Below the pieces are notes generated by a model. That model was not told the DNA's origin and made no database searches. It saw nothing but the letters and a program-made list of their open reading frames with translations. This document shows, piece by piece, positions 23,661 to 34,137 of a DNA stretch of 64,000 bases; within the stretch, counting starts at the first letter, position 1, and every line of letters begins with the position of its first letter. The translations under genes and the position numbers were made by a program. Source of the stretch: Lumbricus rubellus (taxonomy: Eukaryota; Annelida; Clitellata; Crassiclitellata; Lumbricidae). Where the stretch lies: assembly GCA_945859605.1 (NCBI GenBank), contig OX243811.1:62230976-62294975 (forward strand), read 5' to 3'.

Positions 23661-25736
23661 TCAATTTGGAGCAGAAAAACCATAATATGCTATGATGCGC
23701 GCAAATAAGAGACGATAAAACGATAAATTATCATCTTTAGATCTTAAAGAGTTTATACTGAACGGTTTCTCACCAGTATGTGTATTTGTGCCTTTGTTTG
23801 CCTCACAGTTTCTTATATGCTTGCTGGTACTTTTGTGAGCAATAAGACCAGCTCTCTTTGTATTGACGAGTTTTATGTCACAGATTTTACACAGCACATC
23901 GTACTTTCTATATGGGTCACGCTGAATCCAGTCTTTCAGTTCGGGGTCTTTTAGCCATTCATTATTGAACGCCTGCCTGTAGTACAATTTCTTCTTTGTA
24001 ACTAGATCAGCCACGGCTGAATCTTCATGATCTAATCCCAAATCAGAACTGTTCTTGATGCCGTCTTTGCTTTTCTTTGCCTCACCGTTTCTAACATGCT
24101 TCCTAGTAGCTTTATGAGCAATAAGCAGAGTTCGATTTGTATTGACAAGTCTACGGTCACAAATTTTACACACTGCAACGTACTTTTCATTTGGATCACT
24201 TTGAATCCAGTCTTTCAGTTCAGGGTCCTTTAGCCATTCATCGTTGAATGCTTGGATGCAGTTCACTATCTTCTTTGTAGCTGGACCAGCCACAGCTAAC
24301 TCTCCACCATCCCATTTCATATCGAAATTGTTTGCTATGCTGTCATCATTTTTCTTTGCTTCACTGTTTCTTATATGCTTGCTGGTACTTTTGTGAGCAA
24401 TAAGACCATGAAGGTCTATATTAACGAGTTTGGTGTCACAAATTTTGCATAGTACATCATGCTTTTCATTTGGGTCACGTTGAATCCAGTCTTTCAGTTC
24501 AGGATCCTTTAGCCATTCGTCATTGAATGCTTCGTGATAGTTAAATATCTTCCCTGAAACGGGATCTACCAACGCCGAATCTCCACCATCCCACGTCGAA
24601 TCAAAACTGTTTGCCATGTCGTCATCGCATTTCTTTCCATTACTGTTTCTTACATGCTTGCTGGTACTTTTGTGCGCTATAAGACCAGCTCGCTTCGTAT
24701 TAACCAGTTTTGTGTTACAAATTTTACATAGCACAACGTACTTATTATTTGGGTCACACTCAATCCAGTCTTTCAGTTCAGGATCCTCTAGCCATTCATC
24801 ATTGAATGCTTGCCTGTAACACAATATCTTCTTTGTAGCTGAGCTAGCCATGACCGATTCTCCACCATCCCAATTCAAAGCAGAACTGTCCACCAAACTG
24901 TCGTCGCTTTTCTTTGCTTCACTGTTTCTTACATGCTTGCTTGTACTTTTGTGAGCAATAAGACCATGACGGTTCGTATTGACAAGTTTAGTGTCACAAA
25001 TATTACACAGCACTGCATATTTTTCATTTGGATCACGCTGAATCCAATCTTTCAATTCAGGGTCCTCTAGCCATTCATCATTGAATGCCTGCTTGTAGTA
25101 TGATTTCCTCTTTTTAGCCGGACTAGTCATGACCGATTCACCACCATCCCATTGCATATCAGAGCTGTTTTCCATGCTGTCGTCATTTTTCTTTGCTTCA
25201 CTGTTTCTTACATGCTCTCTAGTACTTTTGTGAGCAATAAGACCAGTTCGGTCTGTATTAATAAGTTTAGTGTTACAAATGCTACACAGCACTGCATACT
25301 TTTTGTTTGGTACACGCTGAATCCAGTCTTTCAGCTCAGGATCCTCTAGCCATTCATCATTGAATGCTTGGCTGTAATGCATTTTCTCCTTTGTAACTGA
25401 ACCAGCCAAAGCCAAATCTCCACCATCTGATCTCGAATCAGAAATGTTCTCCATGGCGTCATTGCTTAAATTCGTTGTCTCACTGTTTCTTACATGCTTG
25501 CTGGTACTTTTGTGTGCAATAAGACCAGTTCGCTTCGTATTAACAAGTCTTGTGTTACAAATTTTACACAGCACAGCGTATTTTTCATTTGGATCGCGTT
25601 GAATCCAGTCTTTCAGTTCAGGATCCTCTAGCCATTCGTCATTGAATGCCTGGTTGTAGTACGATTTCTTCTTTTTAGCTGAACCAGCCACAGCTGAATC
25701 TCCACCATCTGATTGAATATCGGAGCTGCTTTCCAT
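23661..25736 (-). CDS. Seven-module tandem zinc-finger-like (BED/U1-like) protein
   Basis: A 691-codon intronless frame made almost entirely of seven direct repeats of 93 residues (the first is 94), about 279 bp each. Each module has a variable acidic lead, often MENSSD then WDGG. It is followed by a nearly fixed block FNDEWLEDPELKDWIQRDPN and then CxIC...NT..R..GLIAHKSTSKHVRN. The Cys and His pairs fit C-X2-C-X14-H-X5-H, as in the BED/U1-like fingers found in hAT-transposase-related proteins. Cys and His are kept in all seven modules, and much of the DNA variation between modules is at third codon positions, so the fingers look selected. After module 7 comes HTGEKPFSI, a classical C2H2 linker, then an unrelated tail. 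A possible acceptor (GTGATGACAG) just before the ATG leaves room for an upstream exon. Function unknown; nucleic-acid or chromatin binding is inference. Confidence 0.85.
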   Translation of the reverse strand: MESSSDIQSDGGDSAVAGSAKKKKSYYNQAFNDEWLEDPELKDWIQRDPNEKYAVLCKICNTRLVNTKRTGLIAHKSTSKHVRNSETTNLSNDAMENISDSRSDGGDLALAGSVTKEKMHYSQAFNDEWLEDPELKDWIQRVPNKKYAVLCSICNTKLINTDRTGLIAHKSTREHVRNSEAKKNDDSMENSSDMQWDGGESVMTSPAKKRKSYYKQAFNDEWLEDPELKDWIQRDPNEKYAVLCNICDTKLVNTNRHGLIAHKSTSKHVRNSEAKKSDDSLVDSSALNWDGGESVMASSATKKILCYRQAFNDEWLEDPELKDWIECDPNNKYVVLCKICNTKLVNTKRAGLIAHKSTSKHVRNSNGKKCDDDMANSFDSTWDGGDSALVDPVSGKIFNYHEAFNDEWLKDPELKDWIQRDPNEKHDVLCKICDTKLVNIDLHGLIAHKSTSKHIRNSEAKKNDDSIANNFDMKWDGGELAVAGPATKKIVNCIQAFNDEWLKDPELKDWIQSDPNEKYVAVCKICDRRLVNTNRTLLIAHKATRKHVRNGEAKKSKDGIKNSSDLGLDHEDSAVADLVTKKKLYYRQAFNNEWLKDPELKDWIQRDPYRKYDVLCKICDIKLVNTKRAGLIAHKSTSKHIRNCEANKGTNTHTGEKPFSINSLRSKDDNLSFYRLLFARIIAYYGFSAPN

Positions 25737-26470
25737 TCTGTCATCACAACAATAAAGATAAATGAATTAAAGCTTGTACTAAGGAAAAAATGTGGTTTAT
25801 TGTGGTGCGGTGTGCAGCTCAGAGCTATCTTTTCCATAAACGAACATTATATTATACAAGTTAAAGACTATTTATTAAAAACTTTATCGTCAACATCATA
25901 ATTGTAATCGTATCTCCAAACTTCAAAAGCGCTATTCGAAAGTGAAGCGTAGAGCACCAGCTTATTTACAAGCACTACATGTCTAGTGAGAGGGGTTGTC
26001 CAAAGAGTAGGTATTCTGAAGGATCTCAAAGTCCAGTTTCCAGATGTTTAGAGGGGCAGAGTAGATGTCGTTTAGGTCAATAATTGGAAGATGTACAATC
26101 AGTTGAATCAAGGTAAGAGTTCTTGAGAAGGTGAGAATTTATTGTAAATGTAAATGTTCGCATCTTTCTATAGTCCCTGTATATGGACCCGAAACGAATT
26201 TCGGCCAGATCCCCAAAATCAATTTTTACACAGCCTGATGACTTTCAGGCAATAAACTGTGTGATCAACAAATGATACCAACAGGACCACAATATCATGC
26301 ATGCACTTTAATCATGAATAGTTTACTGTAGTTCAACTGCTATCTTATAGATATAGATAGATAGTTCAACTGCTATCTTATAGATAGCAGTTGAACTGCT
26401 CTCAAGTAATCAGATTTTTTGTGTATTTCGGCTTTGGGACTAAGGTTTCGGGTTGACCTCACATGACCTT
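25737..26470. repeat. Dispersed repeat, same family as near 31.0 and 44.7 kb
   Basis: 25890-26020 (ATTCGAAAGTGAAGCGTAGA, then GCACCAGCTTATTTACAAGC, then GGGGTTGTCC) matches 30985-31120, and 44690-44800 on the other strand. 26185-26300 (GGACCCGAAACGAAT, then CAACAGGACCA) matches 44855-44960. A 20-bp palindromic duplication, CAACTGCTATCTTATAGATA, lies near 26336-26390. Confidence 0.6.
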
Positions 26471-26479
26471 GACTCTACT

Positions 26480-27520
26480 ACTTTTTCAACCAATAGATTG
26501 GGTGAGATCCTTCATCACCGCTCACCTCACCCATTCAAACGAACGACACTTGGTCTCTGACTGCCGCAGTTCATCATCGTTCAATGCATCTGTTGGGCTT
26601 TGGGCTTACTTCTGTTGTCCGATATACAGACCTGCGCAAGACACTTCCCAGCTACGTAGCAAAGCAGTTAACTTTGAAAGTTCCTCAAGGATTCATGTTG
26701 GGTCCACTTCTTTTATCGAATGCTAAACACAGCCTCTGGTCACCTCCATGCTGATTATGTTCAGATCTTTGTCCAATGCTCCTCTTCTCAAACAACTTGC
26801 TCTATGCCAGTCTGCTGAATGTCTTCCTGTTGATCTCATTTGTTGGATGTCTTCAAATCGTTTTTTCTTCAACTCTTCCACGAATCAGTTGATCTGACTT
26901 GTTTAGCTATTTAAACTTGATTACGCTTTACATGTCAAGCGGTTTCCTCAATTTACTTTCTTGACAAATATCAATGACTTGGTCGTTGCTCTAGACGTAC
27001 TCTTTCCTTTTCTGCACATCTCAAATCTCTCTCGGTCTAGTTTTTATCATCTGCTACGTTTACGTGCCATTCGATGATCTGTCCCTCGTCAATTTATTCT
27101 TCTATAATACCAGTGGTTCTTAACCTTTTCAAGGGAGCCTAACCCCAAGAGAAATCCATGACCACTCACCGAACCCCTAAAGTTTGAACAATGATTTTTG
27201 AACTAATGGGAACAAAAGGAAAAAATTGTACCAAAATGTGATACCGTATTAATACATTCGATAGGCCTGCATGAACTACTAACAGAATAGCAAATGATTT
27301 TTCACTCACACTCACTGACCCTGAATAGGCCTATGTATTTAGGCCTAACTATTTCAGAGGACCTCTGCCGAACCTCTGGCACTGGCTCATCGAACCCCAG
27401 AGGTTCGGTCGAACACTGGTTAAGAAACGCTGGTTCTATACTATGGTTCATGGCTCATCTGTTTCTGTATTGAATACTGCAATTCAATACTCGTCAGTCG
27501 TCACTTTATTATTATTTTGT
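26480..27520 (+). mobile_element. Degenerate CR1/L2-like LINE reverse transcriptase
   Basis: The plus strand retains AAAGTTCCTCAAGGATTCAT, coding VPQGFMLGPLLL (canonical VPQGSVLGPLLF). Next is HADYVQIFVQC, where the catalytic YADD has become ADY, and later SSFYHLLRLRAIR-like sequence. Multiple stops and shifts. Interrupted by the MITE at 27111-27432. Confidence 0.7.
27111..27432. mobile_element. hAT-like MITE, about 320 bp
   Basis: Ends are CAGTGGTTCTTAACC and GGTTAAGAAACGCTG, matching at 13 of 15 positions as inverted repeats. The interior has AACCCCAGAGGTTCGG. A clean 8-bp duplication could not be assigned (TTCTATA occurs near both ends). Confidence 0.7.
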
Positions 27521-27686
27521 AAACGCACGAATTCTTCTGATCGGGGATGACACTCTGAATTTTCCAAAAAGGTCAGATACGGCCCACGCAAAAAGGTTAG
27601 AAAAAGTTAGATAAGGTTTTACGTAAAAAAATACTACCAAGTTTTGAAAAATTCCCACATTTGTCAAAAGTTATAATGAAATACCC

Positions 27687-28528
27687 GTAGGGGTAAACAC
27701 GTATTTTAGCGTAATTAATTATTTTAACGCTTATAACGACAGAAAAAGCGCCGTAAATAATTCCTAATGACTTGCAAAGGTCTAACTCATCTAACAGCAC
27801 ACTTAAAATTTCGTAAGAATACCAATATTCACAGAAAATACGTTTTAAAAATGTCGCATTTCCCATGCGAAATCGACGCTCGAATCGCCATTGAACCACA
27901 ACATCTAACCGGAAGTTGGGGTACGCGCCAAACCATCGACGTATATGCGACTATAAATAACGTGTACGTAGGCCTACGTCAAGACTTCGGTCCTAAGTGA
28001 AAAATGAGAAATGGAAGCTGGATGAAGGTATTTGTAGATGTGAAATAGAAGCCGGATTGATGGGAAAAAACGCTTAAGAAATCGAAGCTGGATGAGGGTA
28101 TTTCTATATCTGAAAGAGAAGCTGGGTTGACGAAAATAACGGGCAGAAATAGAAGCTGGGGTAATGAAAATAATCAAGCTGAAATTGGAGCTGGATTGAT
28201 GAAAAATAGTTACTATTGCAACAGAAGTTGGATTCATAAAACAACTGAAGCAATTGAAAAAGGTGGACTTTTACTTACTTATTTATTACGGTAATTTTTG
28301 ACTGCCGCGCGCCACTTCCGGAAAGGGTTGCAATTGAACAACAACTTCGATCGGCGGTTTGTTACGACAAAATATTAAAAAGTTTCGGTGGAAATCCTTC
28401 TTTTTAAGATATTCGAAGTATAATAATACATCACTTTGGCAATAGCACGTTGACAGAAATATTTTAAGACGCTTTTTGTGCCATTATAAGCGTTAAAATA
28501 ATTAATTACGCTAAAATACGTGTTTACC
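27687..28528. mobile_element. Palindromic-ended MITE, about 840 bp, 47-bp inverted ends
   Basis: It starts GGGGTAAACACGTATTTTAG and ends CTAAAATACGTGTTTACCCC. The inverted match continues for about 47 bases with at most one difference. Inside are repeated GAAGCTGGATGA-type units, also seen near 44.2 kb. The right end directly abuts an RTE-like LINE fragment. Confidence 0.85.
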
Positions 28529-29260
28529 CCAAGGAGTACGGTTTAAAGATAAATGTTTCAAAGACGAAGGTTATGACCAATACCGATAGGATCCTCAGGA
28601 TTTTTGTCGCGGACAGTGAACTAAAACAAGTGGATAACTTCACATATCTAGGCAGCAAAATCTCAAGCGATGCAAAGTGCTCAGTCGATATTAAGTCTAG
28701 GCTGGCCATGGGTATGGCGGTGATGGTGAAGCTTACGAAGGTCTGGAAAAACAAGTCCATTAGTACTCAAATTAACCAAGCTTCGTTTGATGAAATCCTT
28801 GGTCTGGTCAGTTGCAACCTATGGTTGCGAATCATGGGTGCTTAAAAAGGCGGAGGAAAAGCAGATACAGAGTTTCGAGAACAAATGTACCCGTAAGCTT
28901 TTGCGCATTTCTTGGACGCTCAAACTTACCACAGAGCAGGTTTATCGGCTTGCCGGAACTTCACCAGAGCTCTTGGGTTCCATCAAGGCTCGCAAACTCT
29001 CCTATTTCGGTCATATCATCAGGATTCCCCAGGCTTGCGTGGAAAAAGCCATTATGCTGGGTCACGTGGAAGGTTGTCGACGCAAGGGTAGACCGCGTAT
29101 TAGCTGGATTGACAACATTCTTGCTTGGTCCCGTCTTTCCGGATCCAATCTTCTCGCCGCTGCACGCGATAGGAGGCAGTGGAGAGCTGTAGTCCATGCA
29201 TGCGACCAACCGTCGCGCAGCGACGTCGGTGATTGACATGACATGACTTATTATTATTCT
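28529..29260 (+). mobile_element. RTE-like LINE, 3' half of reverse transcriptase
   Basis: The plus strand starts in the middle of the reverse transcriptase at KEYGLKINVSKTKVMT and runs on with QVDNFTYLGSKIS. It shifts frame once near 28785 and continues YGCESWVLKKAEEKQIQSFE, RKLSYFGHIIR and VEGCRRKGRPRISWIDNI. It stops at 29234-29236. A TGACATGACATGAC-type tail follows. The catalytic first half is missing here and lies inverted at 29985-30300. Confidence 0.85.
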
Positions 29261-29984
29261 TTGGAGTCTGGACTGCTTGCATATTACTTATTTGTGACGT
29301 CACGTGCAATTTGGCGCAATTCCGCGCAAAATCGAAAATAACTTGATAAACTAAGATAAATGATAAGTTGATCAATAACAAAGACATCAATCTTAGAAAT
29401 GCAAACAAATCAGCTTTAATGGTACAAGATCACACAAAAATACACGAACAATTTCTGAACTCAACAAAATAACAACTAAAGTGAAGAAAAGCTGTCTGCT
29501 CAGTTGGTAGTTAAGTTTAATTAAGATTAGCCTTCTGCATAACTTGTAAATGTAAAGCGCAGTGCGTCAATAAAGAAAAATATTATTATTATTATTAAGA
29601 CGTTTATTTCTCAAAACTAGCGCACTATGTACCAAAATGTTGTTAGTATGTTAGAAAATCAGCGAACGAAACCAATTATTAACAATTTAATATAGATTAA
29701 TTTCATGATTAGGCTAATTATTCATAATTTCATAAACATCGCAATTTATCGGATAAAAGATAAATTAGCTTCTGTTGAATTAAAATAGGTAACTTGGCGT
29801 TTCTTGGCTTTTTTAAGACCTCATCTTGGCTTTTCTTAAATTTTACAACGGTAACACTGATCGACGCGAACTTCCGAGAGACCGAGACTCTATGGCATAA
29901 TCGTCTATGGAAGACATTTTGTGATAGGCATGTATTTTTTTATTAATATTAAATTTTATATAGCTAATGTGTTCTTTACCCCTC

Positions 29985-30300
29985 CTTGGCAGCGGATTCG
30001 ACACGATTGACGAGCTCCTGGAGTTCCTCTGGTGATGTAGCGATCAAGAGTATGTCATCCGCGTATCTAAGATTAGCCTACTGATGGTCCTACCTCCAAT
30101 TCTGAAGCCCCCTCTGAACCCGTCAAGCGCCTTGCGCATTACATGTTCCGCCAGGATGTTAAATAGGCAAGGCGAGATGTTACAACCTTGCCGAACGCCT
30201 TTCTTAACGCGGAACCAGTTAGAGGTGATATTATCTGTGTCAAGCGCGATCGAAAGCCGTCGCTTGTCGCTACACAGATACAGAGATAATTATAGGCGAG
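29985..30300 (-). mobile_element. RTE-like LINE, catalytic palm segment (inverted half)
   Basis: The minus strand reads NWFRVKKGVRQGCNISPCLF, then NILAEHVMRKALDGF. After one frameshift near 30080 it reads YADDILLIATSPEELQELVN and ESAAKE. It ends at the same codon at which the plus-strand fragment at 28529 begins. Confidence 0.8.
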
Positions 30301-33100
30301 TAAAGGCGAGAACGGTCAAAAATACGAAAAATGGTTTTATGGTGTATTATTATTTAAAAATATGTCTACTTTCAATATCTGCAATTAAACATTTTGAATT
30401 CAAATGCTTAGTGTTGAAAAAATGACTTTTACCGCATGTGGTGTCAAAATTTGCGTTGAATCAATCGCTCCATGAGCTATTTTCAAAGTTAAAATTCGCT
30501 ACGAACGACAGAGCTATTATACGCCATATGGACTATTTCTTGTAGTCGTGTCTACCACATAATAAATTTTCCCTTCAATATGGTACTGAATGGTCCATAA
30601 AAGCTGTTTCACCCGTTTAAATGAGCAGGTTTTGGTCAAAGTTTTAAGCATTCATTATTGCTTGCCTGACAACATGGATGATTATTATTCAAGCCACGCC
30701 TCCGACCCAGTTTTCTTAGAGTCTAATTGGCTGACGAGACATATCGCGACACTGACCTTCGATCGTGCGCATGCGAGCTAGCAATTCTTTGTCTCTCAAC
30801 TTGATGTTGCTCATTTTCTTTAGTTAGGCCTACTTTCGGAGAGAAACGTTATTTTTGCGTTTGTTTCGGAAAGAATTCGTATGAAAATTATTCACACTAA
30901 GCTTAATTTACATTAGCCTAATGGAAAGTGAAATTCTGAAGCTGTTAAACTGTTCAAATAGTGATAGCCTAGGCAGGCCCTAATCGTAATCCTAGCCTTA
31001 TCTCCAAGCTTCTAAAGTGCCATTCGAAAGCCAAGTGTGGAGCACCAGCTTATTCACGAGCGCTGCGTCAAGTCAAAAGGGTTTTCCGTAAGAGTAGTCC
31101 AAAGGTGGTCCGGGTCGAGTTACCATAGAAAATGAATTCATAAGACTGTCCGATGAACACGGGTCTTATTCAGCGAAGCGATAAAGATTCCGCCGACGAT
31201 AGGAAACATGTGGTCTATTGTCTAAGTGAGTACATAATTAAAACTCTTTATAAGATTTGAAAGAGTCTCGTATTTAAGTCAGTTCTGTTTATCGGACCCA
31301 ACGTATTCCATTCATGCTTGCTTGTCGAGTCAACAAATCGCGAACAATTAGGCCTATATCGTAGGTCCCTTCACTCTTCGATATCAAAGCCTTATTTCTT
31401 TGACTAGCGGCTCATTAGCCTAATAAGCCTCCTACTCGAGTCAACAAATCGCGAACAAATGTATCATCAGACATCAGTCACAATGTTTGCATAAATTTAA
31501 TCAAATCAAGAATGGGGTATAGTAGGCTACCATATTCGAGCTTACCTTTAAGGACCTTGTTAATTATTTGTTTGTGTTAGGCTATTTAAGACTCATACAT
31601 CGTCGGTCGGTCAAAATGAAACGTCGATCTGTCCGCCTGCGCGTTAGATGCGTTGTTTGCATTAGTTTCATTAATTCAATTCAGCAGTAGATTGTATTTC
31701 TATCACAGTTTTGAAAGTAGTAGTTCGATTTTCATGCCGTTTGATGTATTCGATACAGGATATAGCCATGCATTGACCAGCAAAATTGCAGAAGAATAAA
31801 TTAATGGTTACTAAGGACTTACCCGACACAAATGTTCCGAAACTTTAAGCTCGATTTTCTCAATTGTAATGATTTAGCAAATTGCAGATTCAAATGAGTA
31901 TAACTTCAGTTAGAAATAAGATATTTTCATTCTGTAAAAAGTATTTTGAAGAAAAATATCTGTAGAATATGAATAAATAAAAGGTCCATAACCGTCATGT
32001 GACGGGAAATCATCCCCCCCCCCCCCCGTATTTATTCTGTCCTAACAGCTGCTCGTTTCTGTTTGTATAGGTTCATCAATAGTTGGACAAGTTGTTATAA
32101 TAATAAGTGGGATAAATAATATTATAGTCAGTAGATGAAGCCATAGTTATATTACTGCTAAGATTATTGTTATTTAGTGGATTATTGCTTAAATTATTGT
32201 AATTTAGTGGATTATTGCTAAGATTATTGTTATTTAGTATGCAGAAAAAAGCCAAGTAAAAAAGCCAAGGTCCTTTGAAAAAAAGCCAATATCCCAAGAT
32301 ACGATTGAAAAAGCCAAGATCTTGGGAAAAAAGCCAAGGAGCGGTAACACTGGCGTCGATGCGTCATACATTTTCACACCATAGATGATTATAGTGGAAC
32401 CTCAAACCAAAGATATTAGAGTCTACGACTCTAATATCATTGCTCAAACCACATAATTTTATTCAACCAAATTTAATTGGCAGACCCGACTTATTACTTT
32501 GTTATTACATGAAAAAGAAAAGAAGAAAAAAATGACAGAACTATCAGTTTCTGCTAATTTCTAGGTGGAGAGTACTCAGGGTAGAGGGAGGAGTTCTTAT
32601 AACTGGTTCTTCAAATGTGATTTTGGTGAAAATGCCTTAAATAAAATATGAAGGCCAGGCATACAGACGGACGGACGGACGGATAGAGAGACAGACAGAG
32701 TCAGAGAAGTTCCACTATTGCCTCAGCTTCGATCATGAATCCTTGAAATCATTAATAGGCCTAACAGTTAATTGCTTAAATTTGAGCTGGGACTAATATC
32801 GACTTTAGTCCCAGCTATGAGTATCATGCAATTGCTATTTAGTGCACTAGTAATTAGCCGGTATATTTTAAAGCTTAGACCTAACAGCTCTGCTTGTATT
32901 ATAGGCCTAGGCCTATAGCTGAGTCTAATATCGACGAGGTAGCCTATATCTGGCATTTTGCAATTGTCTTAAGAGATCGTCATTATAACATTATTATTTT
33001 AATATTCGAATATCTTGCAGACAGCGGCGCCAGTAGGCCTACATCAGGCAACTGAAAGTGATCATTCAGATTCATTCTGTACGTTCTCATGATACTGATT
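30301..33100. other. Gene-poor stretch with simple repeats
   Basis: No gene supported. Contents: dispersed repeat 30985-31120 (see 25.9 kb); a poly-C run near 32012-32026; ATTATTGTTATTTAGT units at 32160-32240; a run of AAAAAGCCAAG units at 32245-32335 ending GGTAACACTGGCGTCGATGC, echoed near 29860; and (ACGG)n near 32665-32685. Confidence 0.5.
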
Positions 33101-34137
33101 CATGATCTATAAATTCCTTTGTGTCCGTTATCCAGGGCAATACGCGAATGTGGCGCCTCTAGCGACTCTGCATGTTATGCAACATTGCATAACCAGCGTC
33201 TACATAATAGGTCAATCACCTTTTCTGCTGGGGCCAGATTCCAGGGGTGTGGCGTGCCTTATCCATCCACCATTCGACCGCAATCCTTTCCAGAAAAAGT
33301 CGGGAGCACATATGCCGTGTATGCCATAAAGTATTCGCTTTCGTGAATCAGCAATGCATAATTTATATTCAGCGCAAAGGCGTTCAAAATGTTCGCCAAA
33401 GAACCTTTGACCCCCGGCATTCAGCAATAAGCGCGTCCGTCTGAGATTTTTCCTTAAGTAATAAATTACATGTTTCTGTTTTGACTGGGTTTCAATTCCT
33501 GCGTTCTTGTCTTACATAGGGTAAAGTACTTTTACATGGAATAAAAACAGGTGATTTAGTTTTAATTAATTAGTTTCGATATGATTTTTCTGGCCTGTTT
33601 GTGTTGCAGTTGATTTATTCAATATTTTTGCTACGAATTGTGTCAACGACTTAAAAAGTCAGTGACTCGGTTAGCTGTCCAAGACTCGATGGCTTCGAGT
33701 ACCTATATAATAGGGATTTGGTTCCACGACTTATATAAACCGCCAGGCAAAACCTGGAAGCTAACATTACGCCTATGAAATTTTCTGGTTAGTTGTGTAG
33801 ATTGAATTTGCCTGGTTCAGAGTTTATAGGTGGACTTGAGATGTAGACAATAGGGTGCAAATTGTGTTGGGGGTAAGCGTGTATATCTGTAGAGGTAGCC
33901 TATGCGCATTGGGGACAGAAGTACTTATCGCATAATTATGCAGACATACTTCGGTATATAAAATATTTTACTGTATTGCCTGATTATCTCATATTATTTT
34001 ATATGTTATAACATGTTTTGTATTTTATTATTTCAAGGTGAACATCCTGTTGGAACTTAGAGTTCTGTGTTATCAAGATATTCGGATGTTGCTGTCACCA
34101 GCATCCAGGCGTGACATCCAGTAGCATGTCCTGAGAC
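33101..34137. other. Region upstream of the four-finger gene
   Basis: No coding exon recognised. An acceptor-like TTTCAAG at about 34031-34036 suggests that a non-coding first exon lies upstream and that the 5' UTR resumes there. Promoter not identifiable by eye. Confidence 0.35.
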
